From assembly GCA_027886185.1 (NCBI GenBank), contig WOAB01000606.1:248001-312000 (forward strand): a stretch of 64,000 nucleotides of DNA, written 5' to 3'. Source of the DNA: Rheum nobile (Eukaryota; Streptophyta; Magnoliopsida; Caryophyllales; Polygonaceae). Below the pieces are notes generated by a model. It saw only the letters and a program-made list of their open reading frames with translations, had not been told where the DNA came from and made no database searches. Below are positions 10,606 to 23,500 of this stretch, piece after piece. Numbering within the stretch: the stretch's first letter is position 1; each line of letters starts with the position of its first letter. A program made the translations under genes and the position numbers.

Positions 10606-11846
10606 ATGGTCATCACCAGAAGTACTAGGGCAAAATCCTCCTAATACCAGTTATAAAGAAACGACTAGACCTCTCAAGGTACATAGCGTTCCTACGAATA
10701 CTCGTTCTAACTACACATAAGTTCACACATAAATCCACACCAAATTCCATTATGGTAATATCATATAGAACTATATAATAACGTTGTCTCTAGCAATATA
10801 TACAACCTATTATAAATCCATATTTTAACACATCGTTTTATCAAATCTGTTCCCAAACATAAAACAACAACTTTTATTCCAACTTAATTAACAATCAAAT
10901 AATTGATAATCAAGGGGAAAATGGAATAATGAGCAAGAGCGAACCACCACTTGCCTTAGCTAGACAAATGAGAGATCGGGTTTCGAGATCTGGAAACTTG
11001 CACTTGATCACGGTTTCCTACAACGACGACGAGTTTTAAGACAAAACCCTAAGTTAGATACTGTATGAAAAGACGAAGCAAAACGAAGGAAGGAAGCCAG
11101 TGCCGTGGTCGCGGATGTCATAGCCGCGATCACGGACTTGCTGGGCAAAACCACACCCGCGGTTTTATATCCGCGATCGCAGTTTTGCGCCTAGCCTGGG
11201 GCGCGGGTCTCTTCCCGGCCGCGGTCGCAGAACACCATCCCGACGCGAGCTTAACCGAGCTTTCGAGGTCATACCGATGACGACGAGGCTTTGTACTTCG
11301 CTTTTGAACCAAGGCGCAGCACCACCACTCCAAGGATTTCCCACGGTGACTACTTCGGCTCCGGCGACGACGACTCTGACGAACACAACAACTTTAATAG
11401 GAGGAAGAAGAACTTTGAGAGTGATGGAGGAGAAGTCAGATCTGATCCCTATATATAGGCTGGGATTGAAGCCCTAAACTCCACACCAAGGGAAAGCCAA
11501 ACGCTCCAGCTCCCGCTGATCGGGCACGAGAGAGAAATACCAATCGCCGGCGTTCTGGAAACAGAGGAAGACGACGATCCGAGTTGCCCGCGATCGCGGT
11601 TTCAGAACCGCAATCGCGGTTTGCCAATAGGCAAAACCACGGTCGCGGAACTGCCGCGCTCGCGTTTTTGGACCTTGATCGCGGTCAAGCTCAACATTTG
11701 ATTTTAGCATTCCTTAAATATTTGAAGACCCATATATCTTATTAAACGTATAACGTCACGTTCAAATGGTTCTTACAGAGGTTACAGAATATGCCTAACA
11801 CATCTTGCTTACAAAACAAAAGTTGAGACTTTTAGGGGTTATTACA

Positions 11847-11866
11847 ATACCTCCCCCTCAAAAAAA
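11847..11866 (-). promoter_or_regulatory. Polypurine tract of element D
   Basis: Minus strand reads a run of T, then GAGGGGGAGGTAT directly against the LTR start TGTAATAAC. It follows the pol end and the GTTTCGGGGTCGAAAC segment shared with A and B. Confidence 0.7.
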
Positions 11867-11882
11867 AGTTTCGACCCCGAAA

Positions 11883-14800
11883 CTAGGCCGAAAACAGCTC
11901 GGGAAAATGACTTAGCATATCAGCCTTAATCTCCCAAGTTACCTCCTCAGATCCCGACATGGACCAGAGGATTCGTACCAATGGTACCACCTTGTTCCTC
12001 AGGTGCTTCTCGCGGCGTTCGAGAATACGCATAGGTCTCTCCTTGTATGTACCATTTGCCTGAATCTCGATGTCATCGTAACTCAGTACATGAGACACAT
12101 CTGGCACATACTTCCTCAATAGGGACACGTGAAACACGTTATGCACAAGATGCGTCAACGGCGGAAGTGCCAAACGGTATGCTAGAGATCCGACTCTGTC
12201 AAGGATCTCGAATGGTCCCACGTAGCGAGGGTTGAGCTTCCCACGCTTGCCGAACCTAAACACACCCTTGGATGGTGACGCCCTAACAAACACCTTGTCA
12301 TCTACCTCAAACTCGACATTCCTGCGCTTTAAATCAGCATAAGACTTCTGTCGACTCTGAGCTATAAGCATCATCTGTCTGATCAAGACAATGTCCGAAA
12401 CAGTCCTCTCGACTAAATCCGGTCCGAGCAGAATCTTGTCGGTATTCTCATCCCAACAAATCGAAGATCTGCACTTTCGACCATACAAAGCGTCGAATGG
12501 AGCCATCTTGATGGTGGAATGCCAGTTGTTGTTTTACGTGAATTCAATCAGACTTAAGCTATTTTCCCATCTGGTCGGACGATCTAGCACACAAGCTCTC
12601 AGCATATCCTCTAGTGTCTGAATGATCCTCTCAGACTGCCCATCCGTTTGAGGATGAAACGCAGTACTTAACCTCAACTCAGTTCCCATGGTCTTGTGGA
12701 GTTCCTTCCAGAACCTCGACATAAATCGTCCATCACGATCTGATACAATGGTTTTTGGCGTACCATGCAACCGGACAATCTCGTGTAGGAAAACTTCCTA
12801 TAGCCTCTGGGTTCCCCAAGTTGACTTGATGGCCACGTGAGCACTCTTCGTGAGCCGGTCAATGATCACCCATATAGCATCCTTCTGACTCTGAGTCTTC
12901 GGCAACCCCGTGACGAAGTCTATCGCAATATCCTCCCACTTCCAATCTGGCACTGGGAGAGGTTGCCATTCACCACCTGGTATGCAGTGTTCAATCTTGA
13001 CCTTCTGACAAGTCAAGCATCTCGCCACAAATTCTGCTACGTCCCACTTCATGTTGGGCCACCAGAACTTCTTTCTGAGGTCCTTGTACATCTTACTGGA
13101 TCCTGGATGTACAGAATAAGCTGACAAATGGGCCTCCTTCATTACCAATTGACGAAGGCCATCTATGTCAGGCACACAGATTCGGTCTTGAAACCAGAGT
13201 GATCCATCATCTTGAATCACGAATCCCGGTGCTTTCTCATCCATCACTTTATTGCTTAACTTCACTAAGATCAGATCATCAACCTCCTTCTCCCTGATTT
13301 GATCGAGTAGCGTAGCCTGAATCTCCAACATACTCAGGCATCCTCGACGTTGATCATACAAGACATCAATCTCGCACAATCCTTGCTGCAGTTTGGTTTG
13401 AGCAGTGAGCAGAGCTACCATGGTCTCGTGCGGCGTCTTCTGGCTCAAAGCATCGGCTACCACGTTAGCCTTGCCCGGATGATACAGCAACTCGATGTCG
13501 TAATCTTTGAGTAGCTCCAACCAGCGACGTTGCCTCATATTCAACTCCTTCTGAGTGAACACATACTTGAGAATCTTGTGGTCGGTAAAGATCTGGCATC
13601 TAACACCATAGAGGTAGTGCCTCCAAATCTTCAGCGTGAAAACCACAGCCGCTAACTCCAGATCATGCGTTGGATAGTTTGCTTCATAGGTCTTTAATTA
13701 CCGAGATGTGTATGCAATAACCTTTCCTTTTTGCATTAATACACATCCTAACCCATGCTTTGAAGCATCACTATAGACCACATAACCATCAGATCCATCT
13801 GGTAGCGCCAAAACTAGTGCGAACGTCAGACACTTTTTCAACTTCTGAAAACTTTCCTTGCACTTGTCATCCCATATGAACTTCTTATGGACCTTGCGGA
13901 GCAACCCGGTCATGGGTAGAATGATCTTTGAAAATCCCTCCACGAACCGTCTGTAATAACCTGCAAGTCCCAAGAAACTGCGCACCTCCTTCACGTTCTG
14001 AGGTCGCTTCCAGTCGGCTACCACTTCAATCTTCTGAGGGTCGACCATTACCCCATTCTCATTAATCACATGGCCTCAGAAAGCCACTTCCTTAATCCAG
14101 AAGTCACACTTAGACAACTTGGCATACAACTGATTTTGTCTAAGAACCGACAATGTGATACGAAGATGCTCCTCGTGAGCCTCCTCGTTCGGAGAGTAGA
14201 TCAGGATATCGTTGATAAAGACCACCACGAACTTGTCCAGGTACTGATGAAAACATTTGTGCATCAAATCCATGAAAACTGTCAGAGCATTTGTAAGCCC
14301 AAATGGCATGACTATGAATTCGTAGTGTCCATATCTCGTCCGGAATGCAGTTCTCGGAATATCTTCCTCACGAATCCCGAGCTGATGATAACCAGACCTC
14401 AAGTCGATCTTGGAAAAGACTTTCGCTCCCTGCAGTTGATCCAAAAGATCATCTATCCTTGGCAACGGATACTTATTCTTGATGGTGACCTTGTTCAACT
14501 CTCGATAGTCGATACAAAGTCTGAACAAACCATCCTTCTTTTTGACAAACAAGACAGGAGCGCCCTAAGGCGATGCACTCGGCCTTATATATCCTTTCTC
14601 GAGTAGCTCCTCAAGTTGTTTCTTCAATTCTTGCATCTCCGCTAGAGCCATCCGATAAGGTTCTTTAGAAATCGGCAAGGTTCGAGGCTCCAGATCAATA
14701 GTGAACTCCACGTCACGATTCGGGGGTAAACCGGGAATCTCATCAGGAAAAACATTAGGATACTCGCATATGACAGGAATATCATGAACTGAAGTCTCAT

Positions 14801-14933
14801 CCTTCTTGGGTTTATCCAGATAGCACAGGTACCCGACACAACCTTGTCGAATTAGCTTATACGTAGCCATCGCATTGATAAGCTTTCCGTTATCGGCGTT
14901 ATTACGACCCTTGAACTTACACACAACTGGCAC
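11883..14933 (-). pseudogene. pol of element D: RT, RNase H, integrase, chromodomain, with five stops
   Basis: Enzyme part of the polyprotein, copying element RNA into DNA and inserting it. In order: RT (about 13950-14640), RNase H (VVYSDASKHGLG near 13770), integrase zinc finger and core (13130-12600, SDRDGRF near 12730) and a C-terminal chromodomain-like tail (RILERREK ... EEVTWE) that marks the Tekay lineage. All pieces lie in one frame, interrupted by stops at 14565-14567, 14076-14078, 13698-13700, 12798-12800 and 12534-12536. The RT catalytic motif reads FIND instead of FIDD, so a catalytic aspartate is lost. The natural stop is at 11883-11885. Confidence 0.92.
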
Positions 14934-16591
14934 CCAGATGAAAATGTCACTGTCCTTGAGCTAAAATCGATTACCGCCCCGTGACGCGTCAGCCAGTCCA
15001 TCCCGAGAATGATGTCGTATGGAGCCATGGCTATGCAGATCAAGTCCGCTTCGAACTTCCGACCTTGAATAGTAATCAGAAATTCCGATAGTCGCTTGGT
15101 CCCTACTAATTGCTCACCATTGGGAAGGTTCACCACAAATGGTTCGCAAGATTCATTGCACTTCAACCCTAACTTACTCACACACTTGTCCGAAATAAAG
15201 GAATGAGTAGCACCCGAATCAAACAATATGCAAACTGATGTAGAGTGAAGGTATATAGTACCGTGAGAAATCGGAGCGTTGGGTCCATCAACCTCACGCA
15301 TCTCGTACATCCGTTGACCCTGACCCACTGGAGCAACTGGGGCCTTTCCCTTGTTCTGAGCAGTAGTCTGCATCAAAGTACTAGGAGTCCCTATAGGCTT
15401 GAATCGAGGTCGGTTGTTATGGCTAACTGACCCTTGTTGCGACTCAGCCTCCTTCTGCCTCCGTTGAGGGCAAAAAGTCTGCAAATGCCCTTCCTTCCCG
15501 CATGCAAAGCACGTTCTCTTACCCTTTGTGCAGTCATTGCTCTTATGCCCCGGCATTCCGCAGTTATAGCACTGAATCGGGTTCTTGATCTGTCCCGAGC
15601 ATTGAGTAGGACCAGACTGTGCCACCTCAGTCCTTGCCCGACCAGACTTGGCAAAGTGCGACGGTGGTACGGGTCGTTTAAACCCACTAGCCTGAGGCTG
15701 GCTCTGCGCCGGTCTCTGGCGATTACGCTTCTTTGCCGACTCCTCTAGAATCACTTCTAGCTTGTAGGCGGCATCCACATACTGCTCCAGAGTAGAGCAG
15801 CCGTGGCGCACCATCAACGGCTTAATATCCGGGTTCATCCACTCATGGAAATGCCAGATTTTCTGCTCCTTACTCGACACTTCCGGTCTAGCATATTGGA
15901 ACAGGTGGTTAAACTTTGCAACAAGCTCAGTCACCTTCAGTCCATCAGTCTTAGGGTAAAAGAACTCCTTATGTTTCTCCTCCATCATAGCACGGGAAAA
16001 GAAACGGTCGGTCATCTTTGTCTTGAACATACCCCAATTCAACGCAGGATGGTAAGCTAATCCGGTGCTCTCCCACCATTCACTAGCCACATCCTTTAGT
16101 TGAAGGGAGACAATGTGCACTTTCTCAGCTTCAGTGCAAGCAACATTCCTGAATAACCGCTCCATATGTGAGAACCAATATGCCACCCTGACTGGTTCTC
16201 TGATACCGTCATAGCTATCAGGCCTCATCGAGCTAATGGCCTTTAAAGCCCGACCATAATTCCCTCTATTTCCCCTGGTATCGATCGGGGGTACAAGGTC
16301 CACTGGCTCCCCAAATTCAAGAATAACCTGAGGAACTGGGACACCTTGCGCTTGAGGTACAGTTGGCCGAACTATCTCAGTGACAGCCTGTACCACGATC
16401 CTTCGAATGGCCTCAATGGTCGCAACATCAAAGACAACGTGAGGGTTGGCCTGAACACTGTCATTGCCTGTTGGGTTATTGTGAGAGGCAGATTCGCTCT
16501 CATCCCCCTGATTAGCGGCACTTCTCAGGTTCAACCTAGGGTTGTTACTCAGCCCAACACCAACACGGGTTATGTTCCTTGTGTTCACCTT
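14931..16591 (-). pseudogene. gag and protease of element D, start codon lost
   Basis: One long frame of about 550 codons. The family start MVNTRNT reads KVNTRN here: ATG has become AAG at 16589-16591. The gag domain (FSHMERLFRNV, LQLKDVASEWWES) is followed by two intact CCHC zinc knuckles (CYNCGMPGHKSNDC and CFACGKEGHLQTFC) and the aspartic protease motif DSGATHSF. A one-base deletion near 14930 puts protease and RT in different frames. The rest is undamaged, which makes this the best-preserved gag-protease of the Tekay copies. The 16592-16831 spacer up to ORF0 is non-coding. Confidence 0.88.
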
Positions 16592-16831
16592 CTGTTTGTC
16601 GATCAATTATTAAAGTACTCCATAAAATTAATATAACATTTAAAGACGCACAATAGATGTAATTGATTCAGAGTAAATTAAACTGGCAAACTTTATTGAT
16701 AGGAGAACTGAAACCATGTTTTATAAGTCTTACAATAACCCTCCAAAACGACGAGACAAAACTATTAGGAGGCTAATGCTCTAAAAACAACGAAAGGTAA
16801 AACAACGAGAAATGAACACTACGACATGCTA

Positions 16832-16961
16832 CTATCCCCCTCGAGGTGCCTTGAAAAGATTCCTGTACTCATCAACCCTCCGATACCTCTTCGGAGGTGA
16901 CCTGTCCTTTGGTTTCGGAGCCGGCCTTCTCGAGCTACTGGGACCCGAAACACTTGGCCCC
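16832..16961 (-). pseudogene. ORF0 of element D, C-terminal fragment
   Basis: Last 41 codons of ORF0, cut off by insertion of element C. The peptide has GPSVSGPSSSRRP and ends FKAPRGG; copies A and G end FKAP at the same point. The bases GCCCC at 16957-16961 are one copy of the target duplication of C. The frame is in phase with the fragment at 47228-47550 once C and one duplicate are removed. Confidence 0.75.
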
Positions 16962-17613
16962 TGTTTTGGGGCGAAAAAATAAATCAACCTAAATTGCCTT
17001 AGATGGGGTAACGAGTCGATCAGATAGTATAAAGTAAACCCAAACCAAATAAACAATCAACCACGTATGAAATAGATGCGAAATTATAGTATGATATATT
17101 GATTGAATGATGACAGGAATGAATCGATGTACAACTTATCCTTGAGGAATAAGGGATCAGGTCTTGTCCGACCGGCTATTCTGATGGCTCGACCGGCTGT
17201 AATCAGACAATGCCCTAGGGGAATTGAACGAGGATCGATATGCCAACAAGCTTTTTCGAGAGCTGAGTAGGTGAGTGTTGTTCGCAGACGTGTCGTGTGT
17301 CGATCATCCTTTCATGGTCTATTTATGGTATCTTCTCCTTCATCCGTTATTGTCTTCGTGATATTCTCCATTTATTCCTATACGTGATCTCCAGGATTCT
17401 TCTTTAATGGCATCGTAATCTTGTGTTTGATTTTGTTACCGTTTGCCTTTGATCGAGCAATTAATGCTCTGGGCGAAATTCTCGGGGGTGGTCGGATCCC
17501 ATGCGTTCGAGGAGCGTCCGACGCCTCTCTTCAGTCTTCTCGACCTGCTTCTTCACTTGGATCTTGGCCCAATTTGCTTGCATTGACTCCATTGGAGCAT
17601 GTTGGGCCCAACA
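16962..17613 (-). repeat. 3' LTR of element C (652 bp)
   Basis: Read on the minus strand it starts TGTTGGGCCCAACA and ends CGCCCCAAAACA. Its right 329 bp (17285-17613) match the truncated 5' LTR at 46899-47227 with about ten mismatches by eye. A decayed purine tract (rc of ATAGCCCTAA) follows at 17614. Confidence 0.88.
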
Positions 17614-17899
17614 ATAGCCCTAAGTTGTTTTGGGCTCAAGGCAGCTATGAAATGTGAGTCCAAACAACTTCCCCTCCACACGATCTCCACCCTCCGATCT
17701 GGGCGCGACAGGCGAGGGCTACGTGGCGACAATCTCGCGGCGTGATGGGACATCTCTACGACTTGATGATTCCCTCCATAAATCCGAAGTAGGTTCTGAC
17801 GGTTTTACTTCATCTTCTCCCCTTTGCTATCTGTTTTGGTAGTTTCTCTAGGCTTTTCAAAAAATTGTTTTTCGATTTCCCCCTCTTTCTGTTTTGGAA

Positions 17900-19801
17900 A
17901 TGGTTTCTAGTGACTCTTTTGAGTCGTCTGCTACTCACTCAAACTCGAGCAAGAACGAGGCTCCCCTTTTTCCTTTTAAAGGAGGCTGATGCTCTGACGG
18001 GGACGCTGACGGAAGCAGAGTTGGAGAAGATCCTCCAAGTCGAAGGCTTTCCTCCTGAGACGGTCGCGAGGTTGCCGCATCCGGACGAGAGAGCTGACGC
18101 TTGCTATGAGGGGTAGATTTGTTTCTATGCCTATCCATTTCGGATAGGTCATACGTTTCTGTTTTCTTCTCTTGTCAGGGATTTTCTAGCGCTTGCGCCG
18201 TGTCAGGTCATGCCACAAGCGTGGCGGATCCTTAGGGTTTTAGATCTGTTGAATTCTCAGTCTGGGGCCGGTTTTTATTTTGACGCCATGTGGTACAACT
18301 ACTCTCTGGGGTCGAAGAGTTCCTCTCGGGTCCAGTTGCGCATCCGTCCGGGTTGGAAGCCTTTGGTGGCTAACCTTGACGTAAACGACCGTGGATGGCG
18401 GTCATAGTTTATCTTTGTCGAGCGTTCGTATCTGGAAAAGGGGGTGACTGTTCGTTTTTGCTATCGGAGTGGCGAGTCGAGAGTACGTATTCGACTTCTC
18501 TTTGCCCGGTTTTAAGTGTTTTAACCTTTTGCTTAACTCTTTTTTTTTTTGTAGTCCCTGAGGCTGAAGACTTGGAAGTGGATGCTCAGTCGGAAGGTCT
18601 GACCAATATAATTCTTGGTATCCCTACGTCAGAGCGGAAATTCATGAATGTCAACCTGTTGTCTGTCGCCCCCACCACTCAGGATGTCATGTCGACTCTT
18701 TTGTCATCCCGGGTTAAGTGTAAGTTTTTTGTTTGAGTCATGTATCTTTCATCGTATGTTTGTAACTTATGTCTTGTCTGGTATGCCAGTGTCTCCGGCT
18801 GGTCGGTCAAGCGCTCGCTTGAAGGGAGTGCCTGGGAAGGGTCTGATAGAGCAGAGGTTGGCGGCAACTAGGGCCTCGTCGAGTAAATTGACGCCGGCTG
18901 AGTCATCACTTCCAGCCAAAGTCGGCTCGAAAAGGAAGACAGGTGTTTCTTCTAACGCCGGGAAGGTGGCGGCGGACACTTTAAAGAAGAGGTCGACGGT
19001 CACTCGTGGAGTCGAAAAGATCGATTCGGTTGGTCGATCGATCACCGATTTGTTCCATGCTCAGGACCCGATTCTGAAGTCTGAAGTCGATGGCGTTTCC
19101 CCTTTGGACTGCATCGGCGAGGCGGGGTGTTCTGCGTGGAAGGTATGTCATCTTGTCGAATCTCAAGTACATATGTTTTCTTTTTTATAAGACTGGTTGG
19201 TTTTGGGTTTTTGATTTTGTCTTTCTTTTTCCAGACTTTTTAGTTTCTCTTGGGTGCATATTCTGGAGTCAATGAGATGGTTGCTAAGACTGAGGACAGG
19301 GCTGCTAAGTCAGAGTATGACCTGGCGTCTCTGAAGACCAAGGTGGAGGGAGCTGAAAACCGCTTCAGGGACGCTGAGCGCCGCTTTGCTAGGGAGCTAA
19401 AGAGTTGCCAAGACGAGTTGGATGTTTGTCGGAGGGAGCTTAGCGAGAGTCAGACAAGTGTTGAAGAGAGGGTTAAGTAGGGTAAGATCGATGCTGGTCG
19501 GGTTGCAGGCGATGTAGGCGCTTTTTACGCGTTGAAGTCGCGTGTCGAGATGATCGAAGAGTTTGAAGAGGGCAAACAGGAGACCTGGGACCTGAAGGCA
19601 GAAAAGGAGACCATGGATACCTTGTTTCCAAAGGGGAATCCTAGTTCGGAGCTATTCCAGTTGGCCGGCGTCGGAGAAGAGTCTCCAGACGAAAGCGCTG
19701 GTGAAGACGAGGTCCATTCTGGCGACACTGTGCCGATCGAACCCCAGCTATCTTCCGACCCGACTCCTAGGGAGGGTAACGCTGCGACCCCTAACTCTTA
19801 A
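17900..19801 (+). pseudogene. Antisense, intron-containing ORF of element C (PF04195-like)
   Basis: Encoded opposite to pol, between pol end and 3' LTR. First ATG at 17900 (MVSSDSFESS), then a segment with TLTEAELEKIL, a core with QVMPQAWRILRVL and RPGWKPLV, and NDRGW, which resembles the plant 'putative gypsy type transposon' family PF04195. After that comes a basic linker and a charged coiled coil (about 19260-19600) ending with an acidic tail before the TAA at 19799-19801. Plausible introns have GT...AG ends: about 18519-18554 (T-run then TTTGTAG), 18720-18789 (GTAAGT...GCCAG) and from 19144. A frameshift near 17970 and stops at about 18114, 18406 and 19478 break it. The family occurs as antisense ORFs in Tat elements; its role is unknown. 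Confidence 0.65.
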
Positions 19802-19824
19802 CTTTTTCGTAAATGATTTATGGT

Positions 19825-19974
19825 CCCACCTGCGTGTGGGTAGAATATTTTCTGGTTTTGGCGACCCGTCCACCATCGCGGGTCACAGAATATGTTTTTT
19901 TAAGAATGCTTGAAGTCCTACATGTGCGTAGGCAGACAATGTGTTTTGGCGACCCGTCCACCATCGCGGGTCGC
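19825..19974 (+). repeat. Duplicated hairpin unit after the antisense ORF
   Basis: Two units about 90 bp apart. Each has a small hairpin (CCCAC/GTGGG at 19825-19840; CCTAC/GTAGG at 19917-19932) followed by a 29-bp identical stretch (19856-19884 and 19944-19972) that itself contains GCGACCCG...CGGGTCGC, a full 8-bp stem in the second copy. It lies within 25-175 bp of the antisense stop, so it would be in that ORF's 3' UTR. Confidence 0.75.
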
Positions 19975-20518
19975 GTGGATGTAAAAAAGTTAGACTTTTA
20001 TTGACGTGATCTGTTTTACAAAGGGTCGATCTTGTTTCGTGTCCGTGTGTTTTGTCGGATTCTTCTAGAGAAGATAGTCGTGACGCCTTTGATCTGTGTC
20101 GGATTTGCCCGTGTGCTCCGTCGAGTAGGGCTTTCCGTGTCGTGTAAGAAAAAGGGAGGCCTGTAAATGTATACGTTTATGTTTAGTCATGACTTAGTGT
20201 TATGCCAAGGAGGAAAGCAATATGTCTTTATTGCGTAGATGTAATAAGGTGTTTTGACCTTATGTATTGTATAAGGCAGGCGGTGTGCCGGCGTGCCTCT
20301 GGTATTCATCTCCTCGTGTTCCGATCGATCGTGTAAATATAATATAAGCGCTTTTGTGTGACTGGATCCAGCTTGTATGTCGATGTCGTCCTGTACTTAT
20401 GGTTGCAAGAAAGTATCCTTGCTAGATGTAAGTATTTAGGTTTATGAAATAGAATTGAGTTTGTAGCAATGAATAACATATGAAAAGTGAAAGGATCTTA
20501 GTGTCTTACTTTGTGGGT
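19975..20518. other. Non-coding stretch of element C before pol end
   Basis: No frame with recognisable content. T-rich and G-rich patches only; it is the spacer between the antisense ORF and the 3' end of pol, which converge here. Confidence 0.6.
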
Positions 20519-23500
20519 CTAGAAGTGATACAACTTCAGATGTGTCGCGTTCCAACTTCTTGGGATCGGTCGTCCGTCTTTATCCTCCAACTGGTATGCT
20601 CTATGTCCGACTACTTCTTTGACGAGGTAGGGACATTCCCATTGAGGTGCGAGCTTTCCGTCGGTCGGATTCTTGGTGTTCTGGAATGTCTTTTTGAGGA
20701 CCCAATCGCCAATTTTGAAGACTTTGGCTCGAACGTTTTTGTTGTAACTTCTTGCGACCTGCTGCTGGAACCTGACCATTCTAATTCTGGCTTTTTCCCT
20801 GGTCTCATCCACCGTGTCAAGTTGTGCGCTAGCTCGACGTCATTTTGTTCATTCGTCTAGAGGCTGTAACGGGCTGTAGGAACTAGTAGTTTGACGGGGA
20901 TGACCGCTTCACTTCCGTAGATGAGTGAGAATGGTGATTGTCCGGTCGCGTTCTTTGGGGTGGTCCTGTCGGACCAGAGGATGAGGGGAAGTTCGTCTGC
21001 CCATTTTCCTTTAGCCCTTGTGAGGCATTTCTTGAGGTTGTTGATGATGATCTTGTTGCTAGACTCGGCTTGTCCGTTGGATTGTGGATACCGAGGAGTG
21101 GACGTGACCAGTTTGATGTTCCACTGATCGCAAAAGGCTCAAGTCTTTTGACTGATGAATTGGGAGCCATTGTCGCATACGATTTCTGATGGGACGCCAA
21201 ATCTACACAAGTTATTGCATTTTATAAACGAAATGACGTGTTGATCTTTTACCTCTCAGTAGGCTTCAGCTTCGACCCATTTGGAAAAATAGTCTGTCAT
21301 GGCGAGGAAGAAGACCCATTGGCCCGACGCAGGTGTGAGTTTTTCGACGATATCCATCCCCCATCTCATGAAGGGCCATGGTGCTAAAGTCGGATGGAGG
21401 AGTTCCGAGGGTTGATGTGGAACGGGTGCGTGTCGTTGGCAGGCATCGCACTTCATGGTGTACTCCATCGCGTCTCTATTCATTGTGGGCCAGTAGTATC
21501 CTATTCGCAAGGCTTTCCCCGATAGGCTTAGTCCTCCGGTGTGATTGCCACATTCTCCTTCGTGTAACGAATATAAGATGCGTCTGACTTCTAGAGTCTT
21601 GAGGCATCGTAGGAGTATCCCTGTGACAGATCTTTTGAACAAGACATCACTTATAATGTCGAAGGAGAGAGATCTTACCTTTAGCTTTTTTGCTTCCGTT
21701 TTGTCGTTGGATAGGATACCAATTTTTAGCCATTTGACGTAAGGTAGCGTTCAGTCGTCATGATCGTTGACAATGTCATCTTTTGGTCGGTCGCCTATCT
21801 CCAACGTGACGAGTTCTTCCAGCGGTGTGCTTAAATCCTTGGGTGTTTTTGGAATAGCTAGTGTCATGATGTGTGCTAGTGGGATGTTTGGGAATTCCTT
21901 TGGGTCCAAGACGGACCCCAGGTTGGCTAGTGCGTCAGCCTGAGCGTTGAGATCTCTGAGAACTTGTCTGATGTCGAACTTTTGGAATTGGTTGATTAGT
22001 TTCTTGGCCACGTCCAGATAAGCTATCATTTTGTCGTCCTTGGCGTTGTACGACCCTTGTATTTGATTCACGACTAAGAGGGAATCACAGATGACTTCGA
22101 TTTCTCGGACTCCTAGGTCGCGTGCCAGAATGAGCCCAAATATGAGTGCTTCATATTCAGCTTCATTGTTGGTCGCGTCCCATTCGCATCTTACGGCTTG
22201 GGCTATCTTGTCCCCTTGTGGGGATTTCAGCACGACTCCCAGCCCCGATCCTCTAGCATTCGACGCGCCGTCTGTGTGAAGCTCCCATTTACCTGTTTCC
22301 TCCGTTGTGAGTAATTGCGTTGCTTCTTCGACGACTTCTTGTTCTAGGGTCGGGCTGAAATCTGCCATAAAATCAGCCAATGCCTGGGACTTGATCGCCG
22401 ACCTGGGCTCATATTCGATGTTGTAGCCGCTGAGGTGTATGGCCCATTTGGCCATTCGTCCTGTGAACTTAGGTTTTCTCATGATTGCTCTCATGGGATG
22501 GTTAGTGCGGACAATTATCATATGAGATTCAAAATAGGGTTTGAGTTTATTTGACGCCATTACCAGTGATAAGACGAGTTTCTCTAATGACGAATACCTT
22601 GTCTCTGCCGGGAGCAGCGTCCGACTAACGTAGTAGATTGGCGATTGCTTACAGTCTTCTTCTCTGACTAGCACTGCACTTACAGCGGATGCTGACACTG
22701 TTAGGTACAACAATAGTGGCTCGTCGTCTTTGGGTTTTGCCAACAACAGGGGATTGGCCATGTATTTCTTTTGATCCTGAAATGCGACTTCATGTTCTTC
22801 TGTCCATTGAAAGGACTTGTTCTTTTGAGAGCGTCGTGGAAGGTTTTGCACTTGTCGGACGACTTCGAGATGAACCTATTTAGAGCTGATATCCGACCTG
22901 TCAGCTTTTGTACGTCCTTGACGCATCGAGGGGACCGGAGGTTGATGAGGGCTTTAACCTGTTCTGGGATGGCTTCTATTCCTCTTTGTGTCACCATGTA
23001 CCCCAAGAATTTCTCTGACGAAACTCCAAAAGAGCATTTTATAGGATTTAATTTCATGTTATATCTTTTTAGTACCTCGAAGTTGTCGCGGAGGTGATCG
23101 ATGTGGTCCTTCTTGTTTTTTGATTTGACTAGCATGTCATCTATGTAAACTTCCATTGTGTCCCCAATCTGATCTTTGAACATCTTGTTGACTAGTCGTT
23201 GATAAGTAGCTCCTGCATTTTTTAATCCGAAGGGCATTACTTTGTAACAATAAATACCTTGACTTGTGACAAATGTCGTTTTCTCTTGGTCTTCTGGTTC
23301 CATGAGGATCTGATTGTAGCCGCTGAATGCGTCCATGATAGATAGCATTTCGTGGCCTGCTGTTGCGTCGACCATGGCGTCGATATGAGGAAGTGGGAAG
23401 GAGTCCTTGGGACATACTTTGTTAAGGTCGGTGAAGTCGATACAGACTCTCCACTTGCCATTTTTCTTTTGGACCACAACTACGTTGGCTAGCCACTCGG

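Larger units (their letters stand above)
6165..11846 (-). repeat. 3' LTR of element D, split by element E
   Basis: Own parts are 6165-7180 and 10611-11846, about 2252 bp without E; the partner LTR at 49216-51508 is 2293 bp. Ends read TGTAACACCCCC... and ...GGGTTATTACA on the plus strand. A palindromic TATA motif, CCTATATATAGG, is at 11448-11459. The LTR belongs to a subfamily distinct from that of G, A and B, with the same terminal bases but diverged in the middle. Confidence 0.9.

Noticed and set aside
17421..17657. 78-codon frame, also seen at 47035-47274
   Set aside because: It is the LTR of C read on the plus strand; the repeat of the frame only reflects the two LTRs.
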